DNA of 64,000 nucleotides from Loxodes magnus. Its lineage: Eukaryota; Ciliophora; Karyorelictea; Loxodida; Loxodidae. Positions within the stretch are counted from its first letter, which is position 1; every line of letters starts with the position of its first letter. The stretch lies in assembly GCA_946699065.1 (NCBI GenBank), contig CAMPDV010000386.1, positions 62,001 to 126,000 on the forward strand, given 5' to 3'. The notes under the pieces were generated by a model that made no database searches, was not told the origin of the DNA, and saw nothing but the letters and a program-made list of their open reading frames with translations. Position numbers and translations under genes: made by a program. This document shows positions 13,452 to 27,100 of the stretch, piece by piece.

Positions 13452-16255
13452 AAATTTTGTGACTTAAAGTTTTTTTATTTTAATATTTCTAGTCTATATG
13501 CATCAAATTCAAAACTTATTAGTCTCTTCTATATTTACCATTATGCTTGATATTTTAATAGTTATTTTACTAAATTAAAGCTGATTTAGCTTTATATCCA
13601 AATTATCTATAATTAACTTTTTAGTAAGCTTAGTGATTTATCTAATAAAATATAAATAAAACTTAATTATGATCATTTGACTAATTTAATTTTACATATA
13701 CAAGCATATTTGCACTTATTATATTATACTTACTTATAATATACTCAACAATATTAAAAAATTGTTTCATCTTTTAATTTGCTAGGTTGAAATTGATTAA
13801 AGAAAGCAAGATATAATTATTAAACTTTTTATTTTATAGAAATTAGATAAGGAATACTTAGATATCTAGATATCTAGATATCTATATAACTATTTTAAAA
13901 CTGAGATATTTTATATTTATTTATGTTCTTAAAGATATTCTAAAAAAACTTTTATATATCTAGTTTATTTATATTTTTGACTGAAAGTTGTTATAATTTT
14001 ATTTAATTAAACTATATAATTTTTAGTATGCAATTTAATAATAAAAAGTTAAATCTATATAAAGAATAGTTATAAAATAAGAGCTTGGAGATTTAAAGCA
14101 CATTTTGTTTGAGTTATAGGAGTTTTAATTTACAATTAGGTTAGATTATTTATTTTTTCAAGCGAACTAGTAATATCTTTAATTCTATTTTTAGTGCTTT
14201 TATTTAAAAAGAATAAAGCTCCTTTCCTGATATTTATTCCCTTTCTTTCATTGTGTTTCTTCTTTTATATATGATTGAAATAATTATCAAAGCAAAAGCT
14301 TATCGTTAAAAAAATGATAGGATGCTTATTTTAGATTTTAATTGATTCTAAAATAATTAAAAATTGCCCTAAGCAAAAAATATTGTAGAAATCAACATGA
14401 ATTTAGAGTGATATCCTGTTTAAAATTAGCTCACTAATACCTCTATTTATATTATACTAATTATCTAAATTAGACTCAAATTTTTACTCAGTATTGCTAA
14501 TAAAATTAATTCATAGATAAGTTAAATAAATAATTAATTTCATTTCTATTCAGCTTTATCAAATATAATCTTAGCAATAATTTTATTTTTTTGCAAATGC
14601 TTGGGAAATAATTTTGAGAGATAAGTAGTATAAAATTGATAAAATTCTAAGATTAAATATTTTAAAAATATAAGAAAATATCTAAGTTTTATACATAAAA
14701 AGCTTGTATAATAAAATGTTATAATTCATAAAACTAAAGCTTTTAGAAATAAAGCTCTATTTTAATTGTTTGTCGATAAATTATAGAGATAAAAGAGAAT
14801 TAAATTTATTGTTTTAGTTAGAAAATTTAAATATAAATGATTGTGATTTAATTAATAAAAAGGTGTGAAATTACAATAGAATAATTTTAAGATTATATAG
14901 ATAATTAGGATACTAAAATTTCATTAAGTAAACTAAGCTAAGAAACTTCATGAAATTTACATTTTTTTATAGATTTTAAAAAGATTTTATCTTTCCAACT
15001 ATTTAATTTTAGCCTGAATAAATAAAAATTTAAATTTCTACAATAACTAAAATAAAGGATCACAGCCTAGAGATTCGCTCTTTATCATATTCCAAATTTT
15101 TTCTTAAACCTATCAAAGATTTAGAATAATTAAGAATATATTCTAAGGATTTATTAATAACTAGTTGTATTTAAAATTTATTGTTAGTAGGCAAACTTTG
15201 AATTGTTTCATTAAATATACTAAGCTATAAAATTAAAGTTTATTTTTTCTGTAAGCTAATTATTAAAATAAATAAACTAAAGTAACTCTATTCAACTATT
15301 CATTATAATATTACAGAGCTAGATAATTCTTAAATTTTTTATTTTAATAGTTTAAAAATAACTTCAATCTAAATTAAATTCTTTCAGTTTGCATGCAATC
15401 AAGGCAATCATAATTTAAGAGCATTTGATTCAAATAAAAGCTTTGCTAAGTTAATTTAAAACCAAATTGTTTATTATTAACAAAGAGCTCACAATATTTT
15501 TAAATTTAGATGTTTAATTATCTATATAATAGGATATAAGATTATACAAAGACTTAGAATCAAATACTAATAAATTTGAGAAGATATTGAATGTGTTTCT
15601 TAGAAGTTTATCATTTTTACGTTTTCAAAATAAATTATTTATAAATTATAAAAGTATCATTACTCACTTTTAATATATAATTGTATTTAATATGATGCTT
15701 TCTTTTAAAATACACAGCTTAGCATTAATAAATAAATGCAAGCAAAAGTTTAAATAACTTTAAGCTAGCAAAAAAGATTAATAGCTATATTAATAAAATT
15801 TGAAATAGCTCAGAGTTATAAAATGTATATCTCATATTTATTACAATTACTCTTAATTTAATTCGAGCAAATACTTTGTAACAATTACTTTTAACTTAAT
15901 TTAAAGAAATTTATTCTAAAGATCTTAAAGATGCTGCTTAAGAAATTTTAAATATCTGAATGAGTATCTACTCTACTTAAATTATACAGTCGTAATCTAA
16001 ATAATGTAGAAAGATACCTTAGATTTAATAGCATGCTGTAGTTAATTTTTATAAATGTATTTTAATAAAATTTATGATGTATAAGCTGAGATGAATATAT
16101 CAAATTATAATTATAGCTTTAAAAGCATTAAAATATTAATCTAATTCAATCTAATTACTGTTTATTTAGGAAATTCAAACGCCAATAAATTTTCAATATT
16201 ATCAGAGTTTTATACTTTAAATTATCGCACTTTTAGAAGGTTTATAAAGTAAGGA
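13452..16255. other. AT-rich spacer with a short GATATCTA repeat
   Basis: No gene seen. A few tandem GATATCTA units lie at about 13860-13885. The remainder is A/T-rich sequence without motifs. Confidence 0.5.
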
Positions 16256-16666
16256 ATGGAAAAAAAGGAATCAGCAGGAAAGCAAATTGATTAGAATCAA
16301 ATAGATTTTAAAATCGAGGATAAAGAATAAAATTAAGAAAAGAATTAGTCAAGCTCTTCAATCTAGAAGTAGAGTTCCGATAAAAAGGAAGCCTCATATT
16401 ATAGATGTTCTTTTGGTTGCATTTGGAAATGGATATTACTAGTTATTGCTTATACTATGCTCTATGGCTATTTTTTATTATTTACTTGGCTTTTATTATA
16501 TGCATGCACAGTTAATACACTTGGAAGTTTAATTACATTCTCTGTGATGATGATAATAACAATAACATTACTTGCAGGCAGCATATGGTATGGATCAACT
16601 TCATCATTACATTCACAGGTGTTGACCACATTTTAGAGTTCCATAGTAGGCGAGAAAAAGGTTTGA
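16256..16666 (+). CDS. Small membrane protein with two predicted TM helices, unknown function
   Basis: A 136-residue frame from ATG to TGA. Residues 1-45 are hydrophilic (Lys/Gln/Ser-rich). Then RCSFGCIWKW leads into a strongly hydrophobic segment around residues 55-80 (LLVIAYTMLYGYFLLFTWLL), and a second hydrophobic segment follows around 85-115. A short tail ends VGEKK-Val. C/G use is higher than in the flanks, which supports coding. The arrangement of a cytoplasmic head, a WKW boundary and a Tyr/Phe-rich helix is loosely like the N-terminus of P-type ATPase beta subunits, but there is no ectodomain, so I do not make that assignment. Confidence 0.6.
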
Positions 16667-19355
16667 GAACATAAATTGTTTAAGAAATGTTTTTAATTAC
16701 TTTAATGCTAAAATCTATATCTAAATATATTTCTATTAAGAATTTGAATAAGATAAATCAAATCCTTACTACATATTAGCATTCCTTATTTCACTTTGTA
16801 AAATACTTAATTAAATTCTTCCTTAGTTTTTAGTTATTTCAGCTTTTCATTATTTAATTAATTAAGATAAACAAGAATAGATCTATTTATCTATCTAAAT
16901 TATTTTAAATTAGGAGCCTTTTACTTATCTAAAATAGCTTTTATAAGTTGCTAGAAGTCTAGAGATTTACTTTACTCTATTAAAAACTAAATTTGGTTAT
17001 TTTAATAACAATAAGTATAAGCATTTCCAAAAAGTAAATGATATGAGTAGATGACTAAAAACTAATTAGATGAGTACAATATTATAATCTAAAATCAGCT
17101 TCTAAATAAGTGTTTATTAAGCTTAGAAATAAAATCTATCTTCTGTCATTTTCATTTCCTAATCTTATTTTTGAAGAAAATTGTATTAAGAAAGTAGATA
17201 TAAAAAAGAATGAATTAATAATATCATGTGATTACTTTCTATCTATTCATATACTCTTATGTTTTAAATATATTGCTTAAATGATAGATAAAGATAGTAA
17301 AGAATAAAGAAATTTTCATAATAGAAGCAGTTGTTTTCAGCTATTTTTATACTAAATAATAAGCTTTTCTTTAAGTATTTATAGAATAATTATACAAGCT
17401 AATTTAGGTTCATTATTATAGCAAAATATTAAAGATTTTATATCTCAAAATTTAAAGTTTCCAAAATAGAGTTATTATTTTCAATATCCTGGGAGATTAA
17501 ATAAACTTAAATAGAATAGAAAATAAATAAAATAAGTATTAAATTATATCAATTAAACCTATTTTTATTATATATATTTCTAAATCTAAGAGTGTTTTTA
17601 TATTCTTTTTAAAGATTATTTATTTCTTTATAATTAATTTAAAAATAACTTACTTTAAAGCTTATTTTTAGATATCTTTTGAATTTATTTTCTTAGTAAA
17701 TACTTTTAAATGTTTGACTTCTCACTTAAATACAAAATCTTAATTTCTTGAATAAAAAAAGAGAATTTTAGAAATTTTTTATTTTTTGTATAAACATACT
17801 CAAATATATCTTAAAGTAACACTTCATTTGTAAAAATAGATTTTTAACTCGTCTATTAGTGATACAATTTTGATTTAAAAATTACTAAATTTTAAAATAG
17901 GGCTAAGAATATTAGATAGACATATATACATCTTAGTTATTTATTTGTATATATATTTTTCTATAATAATCTAATTATATCTAATAAAAAAATTAAATAA
18001 AAACTAATAAGAAATTAAGTTCAATAAATTTGGGAGAAGTTTAGAATGAAAACCTTAAAGAATAACAATAACAAAGGAGTCTTTAAGAAACATTACTCTA
18101 ATTATTTAATTTTATTGCTTAGTGCCAAGATTAAACTCTTCTTCGGATTTCAAAATTATTAAAAATACTCGAAGGGTTATGAGCTAATAAATCATCATAT
18201 CATCTTAATTTAAAGCAAAATATTAAATTTTGAAATAAGCATCTAAAAATAATAAAAAATATCTATATTTAAATGATATATATTTAATGTCTAAATAGAT
18301 AAATACAAAATAATAAACGTTCATATATAGATTAATAATAATCTTTTAATTAGTATTTTCTTAAAATAATTATTTATTTAATTTAGAGAGTATTGTGCAT
18401 AAGATGACCTTTTATCTACTATATTGGACATGTCTTTTGCTTCTTTATTTTTATTTTCTCATTTAAATACAAATATTTTCTAATATCCAAAAATATAAAT
18501 CACTCAAGTCTTAGATAAGCAACAAACTTAAAGTACTTAAATTATCTTATTTTAATTATTTTAAACAATGCTTGTGATTATAAAAATAGCCTTAATGCTT
18601 TAGGTAATAATTATAAAAATTTCTAAATTCATAGTGTTAAATTAATTAACTAGCAATCTCTACTTTAAAGGAAAAGATAAAGTTAAGATTATATTAAAGC
18701 TATTTTAGTTTTTTTATTATTATACCTTTGAAAATTAATTATTTTTCAACTTTTAAGGAATAATTATGCTTCTTTGTATTAGAAATTTAAAAATTATAAG
18801 AACAAGTATTAACTTGAAAAAAAACTAACTGGTTAGAGAAAAGAATACATTTTAATTTATTTTACGCAAAAGTATATAAATAAGGTAAAAGAGAAAGATA
18901 AAATACAGAAGATTCAGAATATGCAATTTAATAAATCTATAAAAGTATAATATATAGATAACAATAACTATAAATAATTAAACTTTTTCGATTTTCGATT
19001 ATTAATTATATATATTATGTAAAATCAAAAGAATTCGCTAGATTTATGGACTGCATAAAGAACCTTTGTTGATCTAGAAATATAATATAATATAATCTAT
19101 TATTGGCATTGTTACTTTAATTATATTTCTATAACGTCTCATTTAAATGATTTTTCATTTCCTAAGCTGTTGAAGTTATTTTTATTTTAATAGAGCAAGC
19201 TTCAATATTCTTTTACGGTTTTTGACTCTGATTTTGATTTTTAGTTAAAAAAAGGATTGTATTTTAAGTGATTTTAATAAGATTTAAATTTATTAAAAAA
19301 TAGTTAATGAATATAAATAAATAAATAGGTTATAATATAATTTTGACCTTTAAAA
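16667..19355. other. AT-rich spacer
   Basis: I see no gene or RNA. Open frames lack motifs and codon texture. Confidence 0.5.
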
Positions 19356-20057
19356 TCAGAATTAACTCCTCTAACGCTTAGAAACTCTACTATTAAATTC
19401 TAAGGAAACTTCTTTTTAATAATTAATTATCGCTCCTTGCTTTTATTTTTTATTGAAACTTCTGAGCACAGAAATTTAGCAATTTATATTCTCGTCAAAA
19501 TCAAATCTATTTTATAATCCTAATTTTATTTGCTTTCAATACTCATCCAAAGTTTTCTATGGCATGTTTATAATTTCTGATGCTTTCTTAAGAGTATATT
19601 TTATTAAAACCTCATCGCTTTTGATTCCATTATTAAGTTTTCTGTATGCTTAAACTAAATAAATAGCTTATTTTATAGTTTATTCATTAGATCTTGGTCC
19701 TCTTTTAGGTTATTAATTAAAATAATTAAACTTGTTTAGTATAATTTGCGTTTCTAATTCAAAATTGTCTGGAATACTTTCTTGCACTTTCAAAATCTTT
19801 GAAGTTTCTTAAAATTTCTTTTTAGTATAGATATAAGTTATTTTTTCTTTCTTTATATAAAATCGAGATGGAAATATATCAATTTTGCTGTTTTTTTCGA
19901 TAATTTTTTTGAACAATTCATCGGTAAATTATTGGACACTGAAGAAATTTTAGTTGACAACCATGACAGTTATTTGTTCAGTGCCCTAGCTTATCTGATT
20001 GAAAAAATTGGTTTTTAATCTCCATGAAACTTTCAATTGCGTTTGATCGAAACTCAT
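19356..20057 (-). CDS. Conserved-looking ciliate protein of unknown function
   Basis: A 233-residue frame from ATG to TGA, with clearly higher G/C than its surroundings. The N-terminus is MSFDQTQLKVSW. The middle is Lys-rich with NFELETQIILNKFNYFN followed by a basic PKRGPR linker. The C-terminal third reads SDEVLIKYTLKKASEIIN, then PQKTLDEYWKQIKLGLQNRF (Trp=TGA), then ENINCQISVLRSF. This pattern (pre-helix, 'P.KTLDEY..QI..G', '..I.VLRSF') recalls a ciliate-restricted helical domain known to me only from uncharacterised proteins, sometimes thought to bind DNA. I do not assign a function. A 17-bp inverted repeat lies 77 nt upstream of the start. Confidence 0.65.
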
Positions 20058-20133
20058 TCTTGATGCTATTTATATTTAATTATCAATATCAAGCTTTAAA
20101 GACAAAAAATCTATTAAATTATACAATTTCCTT

Positions 20134-20178
20134 ATAAAATAAATGGTCATACAATTATTAAATGGCCATTTATTTTAT
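20134..20178. repeat. Hairpin: 17-bp inverted repeat with 11-nt loop
   Basis: The arms are 20134-20150 (ATAAAATAAATGGTCAT) and 20162-20178 (ATGGCCATTTATTTTAT). They pair over 17 bp with a single G.T wobble around an 11-nt loop. This sits upstream of the gene starting at 20057 on the minus strand. It could be a regulatory palindrome, a transcript hairpin or a small mobile-element remnant. Confidence 0.7.
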
Positions 20179-21239
20179 TAAATTTGATACTATTATGAGA
20201 AGAGAAAATAATGAATTTGACTGGTATGTAATTGTCAGAAGATTTTATTAAATTATTTTATTATATAAATTCTGAAATTTCTAGTTGAAATATAATATTT
20301 GCCATTTATTCACTTACTTTATTGCTCATTAATAAATATTAATTCAATATTTTCTTATGAGACTAAGCTACCATGACTATAACTAACTAAATTGCTAAAT
20401 ATCATTACTTATTCTTTTTTTATACATTCTTATGCTGACTTAAGTAGATAAGAACCAACTGAAATTAAGTTTAAAGACTCTCTAGTGAGGATATTAAAAA
20501 TAAATTATTTATATTCTATAATCCTTTAGGTTAGCATAGTTTATATGATAGAATGGCTTAAAATCCTTATCCATTAACACTATTTAAGGGATTGCTTCTT
20601 TATCTATTTATTAGTTTTAGCCTATAGATAGTAATTTAAATTTGAATATAATTATATAAGCTAACATTATATATAATTAAGCCTTCTAGCATTTTAAATT
20701 AATTTAACATCTTTTAAATATTAATTTTATAGCTATTATGAATTATTACAATTTTAACTCACAATTTAGTTCATACATTTTTAAGAATGAATAGTCTACA
20801 GATGAACTCTATAAATGAGCTAGACTCTAAATAATTTGAGTTAATCAAATAGCTTTAAGAAAATTATATTGCTAACTATTTTTGCATTGCTTAAGCTTAT
20901 TAACTAAAACCTATTTAAATTGCAACCTTTTATTGATTTGAAAGTAGCTTCAATCATTTCATTATAAATTAAGGAAACGTGTTAAAGTTTCTTTGATTTA
21001 ATTTAAAGATAAATCTATTTTAACTATTTATTTAAATCTAAAAACTCTAATAATTTTCATAAATTAAATGAAGGATTAAATTAAGCCATAATAATCATTG
21101 CTTATGTGTTATGATATTTGATAGATCAATTAAACTTAATCATGTCCCCCTCAATTAATATATTACAAAGCTAATGTAAAAGAAGATTTGCAACACTTAT
21201 TATAATTAAAAAAGTTCAAAAATGCTTTGCATTTAACAC
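20179..21239. other. AT-rich spacer
   Basis: No gene seen between the hairpin and the 3' end of the RRM/KH gene. Confidence 0.5.
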
Positions 21240-22696
21240 TCAACTTGCATACTTCCAAGAAGTTGCACATGGAACCCCCTTTGTATCAATCAAAATGACA
21301 CTTCTCTAATTCATCATTTCTCTTATTCTGTCAGCTTCGTTAAAATCCATAACTCTTCTAGCTTCATTTCTTATTTAAATCCAATATTCTATTTCTTAAA
21401 TGTCAAGGATATCATTCATCTAATAATTATGAGCTATGGGTAGAACATTTTGAGTTGGATTCTCATTTCTTTTTATGGATAGATGCTCTATTTTAATGTT
21501 GTTTTAGAAGCAGAATTCATAATATTCCATATAAACTCTATTAAGTAATGCTTCACATTCTTCACATGCTAGTAGATATTTATCGTAATAGCGAGATGAA
21601 ATACACAAATGTAAAGGCTCATTTGACTCTAAATTTTTAAAATCTTACCTGACTAATAAGGTCCTTCTTTAAACCCTGAACCTTTTCCTCTAAGTCTTAG
21701 CTTAACAATATCTTAAGATTGTAAAACCAAAGGCATGTCTTTCGAGCATACATCAACTATTCTCTTCATATTAGATCCTTAAGCCCCAATTACTCTTTTG
21801 GCAACTTAGAATTTTTAGTCGTTTTCAATCTAGATATCATATCTGCAAGTAAATTTAGCTGAAGGTCTTTCTTGCTTGCTTTTTAATGATTGTTCTTGGA
21901 TTTACTGTTCTTAAGGAATTGAATTATGTTAAGTGATTTCTTGAGGTGACTATATAAACTAAGTAAATTGCTTTTGAGATGCTTATTAAGTTAAACTTTC
22001 GTTATTGAAATACCACTGAACGCTAAGAATGGCTTATACAGCTTCTAGCCATTTCCCATCTAAGTACTTTTAAGCTAAATAGGCACTAATAATTTATCTG
22101 TATAATACCAAAGCTTGGCCTTGAGAAATGATTGTAACTTGTTAAACTGGTCCGAATACTTCTAGAGCAGTTTTAACATCATGCTAATCAAGATCAAATA
22201 TCTCATATTTTTAGGAAGAAGAAACTTAGACTTTTAGACACGGAGTGTGTAAAGGTAAATTTTTAGCAGACATTTCAGCTATCATCTATTCAATAACCTT
22301 TGGACTCTTTTACATTTGCATAACTCTATCTTAAAGTTCCTACACGTTTTGAATCATTTTGTAAAAAATTTCTGGAAGGGAATTTAAAGTATTGGCGGTA
22401 GGCAATTCTTTCTTATAATGAATTTATTTAAAAATTTAAATTTTTAAATCACTTTAGAATGGAATTACTAGCTTATCTAGTTAAAAGGCTTCTTTTGTTA
22501 TTTTATTACTTACCTTTTTAACTTATGTATATACTCTATCTTTACATGATGCTTAAGAAATATCATTATTTAAATTAATTAGCTATTGAAGAGTACTTAA
22601 TAGTTAAGGAAAGATTAGATAATGCTAGCTATTTTAGATATTCTTTCTTATAAATTCTGACATCTCTAGTTATTCATCCCTAGAATTACCTTGCAT
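21240..22696 (-). CDS. RRM-like/KH RNA-binding protein with CysRS-like C-terminal segment
   Basis: Two exons (22696-21649 and 21628-21240) joined across a 20-nt intron give 478 residues ending at TGA. Residues about 150-225 look RRM-like (YEIFDLDQHDVKTALEVFG, VTIISQGQALVLYR, KYLDGKWLEAV). Residues about 280-345 form a type I KH domain with a GAQGSN loop (QVAKRVIGAQGSNMKRIV) followed by KLRLRGKGSGFKEG. Next come PLHLCISSRYYDKYL and, at residues about 435-470, RNEARRVMDFNEADRIREMM and ILIDTKGV. That last segment resembles the C-terminal helix of cysteinyl-tRNA synthetases. I infer an mRNA- or tRNA-binding regulator. A coding-like open frame (KDPFKYVITKWRTF...) continues upstream to about 22990 without an ATG, so the true start may lie in another exon. 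Confidence 0.75.
21629..21648 (-). other. 20-nt intron in the RRM/KH gene
   Basis: On the minus strand it reads GTAAGATTTTAAAAATTTAG. Splicing joins ...EGPYQS to ESNEPLHLC and restores frame; unspliced, the frame shifts (20 nt is not a multiple of 3). Confidence 0.88.
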
Positions 22697-24128
22697 TTAA
22701 ATTTGAAATAATTTAGCTTGGAATTATAAAAAAAGGTTAGAGTAATAACTTTAGTTTAAAATGACAGTATTATGCTAAATAAATACTCATTCTTAAAATA
22801 AATTAAGAAAAGTACGTCACTTAGTAATAACATATTTGAAGGGATCTTTATTTAAATAGAAATTGGGAAGCAGACTAAAGATCTTTGGAGTATTAATTTT
22901 CTAAGAAATATAATTTAAAGATAGCAAAGAAATCAGCGAAAATAAAGGATAGAAATAGATTCTCAAGTTAACTAATTTATTTTAAACCTAAGAACTGAAG
23001 AAAATTGCTCTAATTAAAAAGGGTGTGATATAAAACTATTTTAGATAAATAAATATGATATATAAAGTGCATATTCAGTAGATTTGAAGAGTCTAAAATT
23101 ATTTCAATGCACTAAATTAAATAAATTCAAATATAATTGTAGTTGAGTTTTAAAAGCTTTTAATAGAATCCTAACGTTAGTAAAGGAATGCTATATAATT
23201 ATTAGAACTAGAATCTCTAAAGCTTAAAATAAAAAACTTACAAAGCATGTCTAAGAAAAGTTATTGGACTCTTTATCTTAAATAAAAGAAAAAGCTAAGC
23301 ATTTGATTATAATTTACTTACAACAAATAGAAATATAGAGAAAAAGATATAAATATATTAATCTAATAATCTAATTTATATTAGCATTCTTGAAAGTATC
23401 ATATACTTATATAAGCTATATAAATTATCTCTTTCTAAAATTAATTTAGAATAAAAGAGGAGCTTTAAGTATCTTTATATAGCTTTTATCATATTTTTTT
23501 CCACATAATTTAAATTACCTACACCACTTAAAAAATGGTATGAGTGATAACATTTAAATAATTAATATAATAGACTCTCTAATATCTTAAATAATACCCA
23601 TTCTTTATTTTTAATCAATTTAGCTGTTTATTTATTTTGAGACTTATTATACTATTTTCTTTTATGTAAATTGCTTAAATTCATTTAAGTTCATTTTCAC
23701 CTTTTTAAATTTAAATTTCTGAGCTTATAAAACAGGCTACTAAAATTTATAAAGCTATAATTAATTTTTAAGGTAAAAAAGCAATAAAGCCATATGAATT
23801 GAGTGAGATAGTAAATCTAGTTAATAAGCTAAATAGATCTAATAAATATAAATTTAATATTCTAGCAAAGGTAAATTTTCTTTATAAATAGAGGAAACTT
23901 TATATCAAACCTTTAATAGTTAGAGGAACAAATCTATTAAAAATAGAAATTTTAATATCAACCAAATGATATTTAAAAGGTGATTTTAAGGACAAAGTAT
24001 AATAAAAGTTTAATACAACTAATATCATTTTTGTTTATTTGTATTATGTGTTTTAAACATAATTCCACGAATAAGATGTTTTCCACATCAAGATACTACT
24101 AAAATTGACACTAAATAAAAGTTTAAAA
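22697..24128. other. Intergenic between the divergent RRM/KH gene and receptor copy B
   Basis: The part up to about 22990 probably contains more N-terminal coding sequence of the RRM/KH gene (see that entry). The rest is AT-rich with no gene seen. Both genes point away from this segment, so it should hold both promoters. Confidence 0.45.
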
Positions 24129-27100
24129 ATGAAAATAGTACTAGCTATCTTCCTTTTTATTTTTAGGTTTTATGCGAATTCTATGAAAATTGCAATAATA
24201 AGTTCCGCTCGTACTCCTTCATTTCTCTCAAATTTTTATCTATTTCAAATAGCTCAGATTCAATTTGAAAACTTAACCTTTTTTTAACCTATTCCATTTA
24301 AGATAGATTTTGCTAATTAGGGAATCGATTAAACCTTATGTTTAATTTAATAGCATAGAATACAAGTAATACTGGATATAAGTTTCGATATTTAGTTATC
24401 TAATATGATAAGTAAGAAGAATAGAAATGACTATATTCATTTAATTACTTATAGAACTAATGATAAGCTATTCTATGAAGATAATACTTACTAGATACTT
24501 CCTACTTATAGCTAAGAATCATAAGCTTTTATTTCCTTGTTTAAACACTTAGGCATGAGAAAAATATCTTTTGTTTATCAAACTGAAAATAGATTTTCAG
24601 CTCCTATATAAAATATTTTCAAGGATAGCTATGTTTTAGCTAGGACTACGTTAAATATTCCAGAAAATAGTAGATATGGTCTTGATTAGTCTTCTTGCAA
24701 TAATAGCTGAACTAAAGAAAAAATTATATAAGAGTTTGCTAAATCAATTAGAATTTATGGATCCCCTGTTATCTTATTATCTGCAGATATTTGCTGGCAA
24801 GCTTACATTTTGAATTTGGCTACTTATTTCTAGTTTACAAGAGAACAATACGCTTGGTTTCTGGGCTTAGAGTCTTCAAGTATTCTTTCTCAAGATATGA
24901 TATAAATTATACAGAAGAGTTCCAAACTTCCTCTAGAAATCTTATAAAATGGAATGGTGGGATTGACACCTTTACAGTATATAAGCAGAAACTACTTTGA
25001 ATTTAGCTTCTATTATATTAGATAAATTCTAGTTTTCTTGTATAAGCTTTAAATAATATCTCAGTAAGGAATAGAACATAATTATGTCTCTTTGTTTAAA
25101 CTATATAGAAGTCTAATCTTTAAAGGGAACTTACTTCTCTCTTCTTTTTCTGTTTTTAACTAGTAAAATGGGGAAAATGTTGAAATTTTCCAGATAATAA
25201 ACGGGAAAATATTTTAACTTGAAGAAATTTTGTATCCTGGACTTTCTAAAATCCCTCCTCCAGAAAAGTTAGTTATATAAATGAGCTATTCGAGTCAAAA
25301 AGAAGAATTCGATGGATCTCCAATATTTCAGCTCTTTCCTTTGTTTACTTCCTAGCTTCCTTGTGCAGTTGAATGAGTAAATGATTTAAAAATACTGTAG
25401 CATTATACTCTAGAAGCTAATGGAATATCTTACGGAAACAGAAAATGAGACGCTAATTTCACTGTAAATGCGCTTATAAAAAACTATTTTGAGTTAGGAA
25501 TAGCACATGCAGCTAGCTTTTTAATCACTAGTTTCGTTCCTTCCTATTACGTCATGTAAAAGTTAGGAATAGACATTCCTTATTTGACTGCGACTGATTA
25601 GGATATCTTAGCAGATAAGAAATAATATCCTCATGTTTTGATAAACTACTTATCATATCAGTCTATTACTGATATGTTTCTGATTTATCTTGAAAAACAA
25701 AAGTGATAAAAATTTGGGCTAATCATAGAAGCACTTTTGCCAGGAAACGTATACATGCATTAGAAAATTGTATCTTGGGCTCAAGAAACAGGTAGGTAAA
25801 TTCTGAATTCTAACGAAACAACTTTTGTAGAAGATAGATATAATCAAACTATATGGGATAATATAGCTAGTGAAATTATTCAAAAAGAGATAAGAATTAT
25901 AATCGCTTATCCTGCAATGACATCTATACCTGGTATTGCTAATAAACTTATTGAGTTGGGATTTTAGCCAGGAGATACCAATTTTTTAACTGTTTACTCT
26001 GCTAACTAAATTACAGCTTCAATAGCAGATCAGAAAACACTAGAGAATTCAAAAAAGATACTAAATGGAGCAGTTACCATTTAGTTGATAGAATATACAG
26101 GAGAAGTTGGGCAACAAATGTACGAAATGTAATATGAATGCAACCCCTTTGTTACACCTACTTGCTATTACATGGAATTTCCACTTATAATTGCAAAAGG
26201 AATAGAAAGTGCGATTTAATCTGGTGAGGATTATACAAACCCGTCCATTCTAATTAAAAACATTAGAAAGTAAAAATTTTAAGGATGTTCTGGATCAATA
26301 AAATTTAATTAGAAAGATAACTTCAGAGATAATCTTAATTTCTACTTTACAAATAATAATTACGATGCTAACTGGAATCTTACTTTGCATTATAGAACAG
26401 AATATTGCTAAACCTGCGCTATAGTATGAAGACAAAATGATGGAGTCATAGTTTGAAATGATAATACTACATAAATTCCAGATGATAGTTACTCTCTTTA
26501 TGATAATAAATGCGATTTTACTATAAGAAAAGTGAAAAGGTTTGAAAAGGGCTATTAGGTCTTGCAAATAGCAGTTATAGCCATCCTAATTTATAGCTTC
26601 ATAATTTTTATTGTAGGATTAAAGGTTTGAAAGAAATATAAATTAGAATATTTAACTCAAGAGAAATGAATAAGTAATGATGATCAAATCTACTTATTTT
26701 CTATGACAATCTAATTTTTATAGATAGTACTTATTGGACCTCATCTACAATATATAATTCCAGATTACATTTACTCTGTTATTAAAACTATCTCTTTTGA
26801 TATAGATGACTTATCACATTAGACTTTTTGAAGTTTGTATTATTTCACATGGTTAGTCATGATATTAACAATAATTTTTATTTTAGCTATTGTACTCTAA
26901 TTTGAGATTAGATTTCAAAAAAAATGCCCTATATTTAGATTTATAGGAAACCTATCTTTTAGAGCTTGCTCAACTTTGATAGATATATCCCTGCTTCCTA
27001 TAGTAATTATGCTATCTAAATCATTTTTGTGTCTCAAAGGAGTAGATTAAGATTTAAATTTTAATATTTCGTGATAAGAAAGCTTCCTAAAAAATGACTG

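Noticed and set aside
22492-22513. 22-nt GTAAG..AAAAG segment on the minus strand as an intron
   Set aside because: Reading through keeps the RRM/KH frame, whereas removing 22 nt breaks it.
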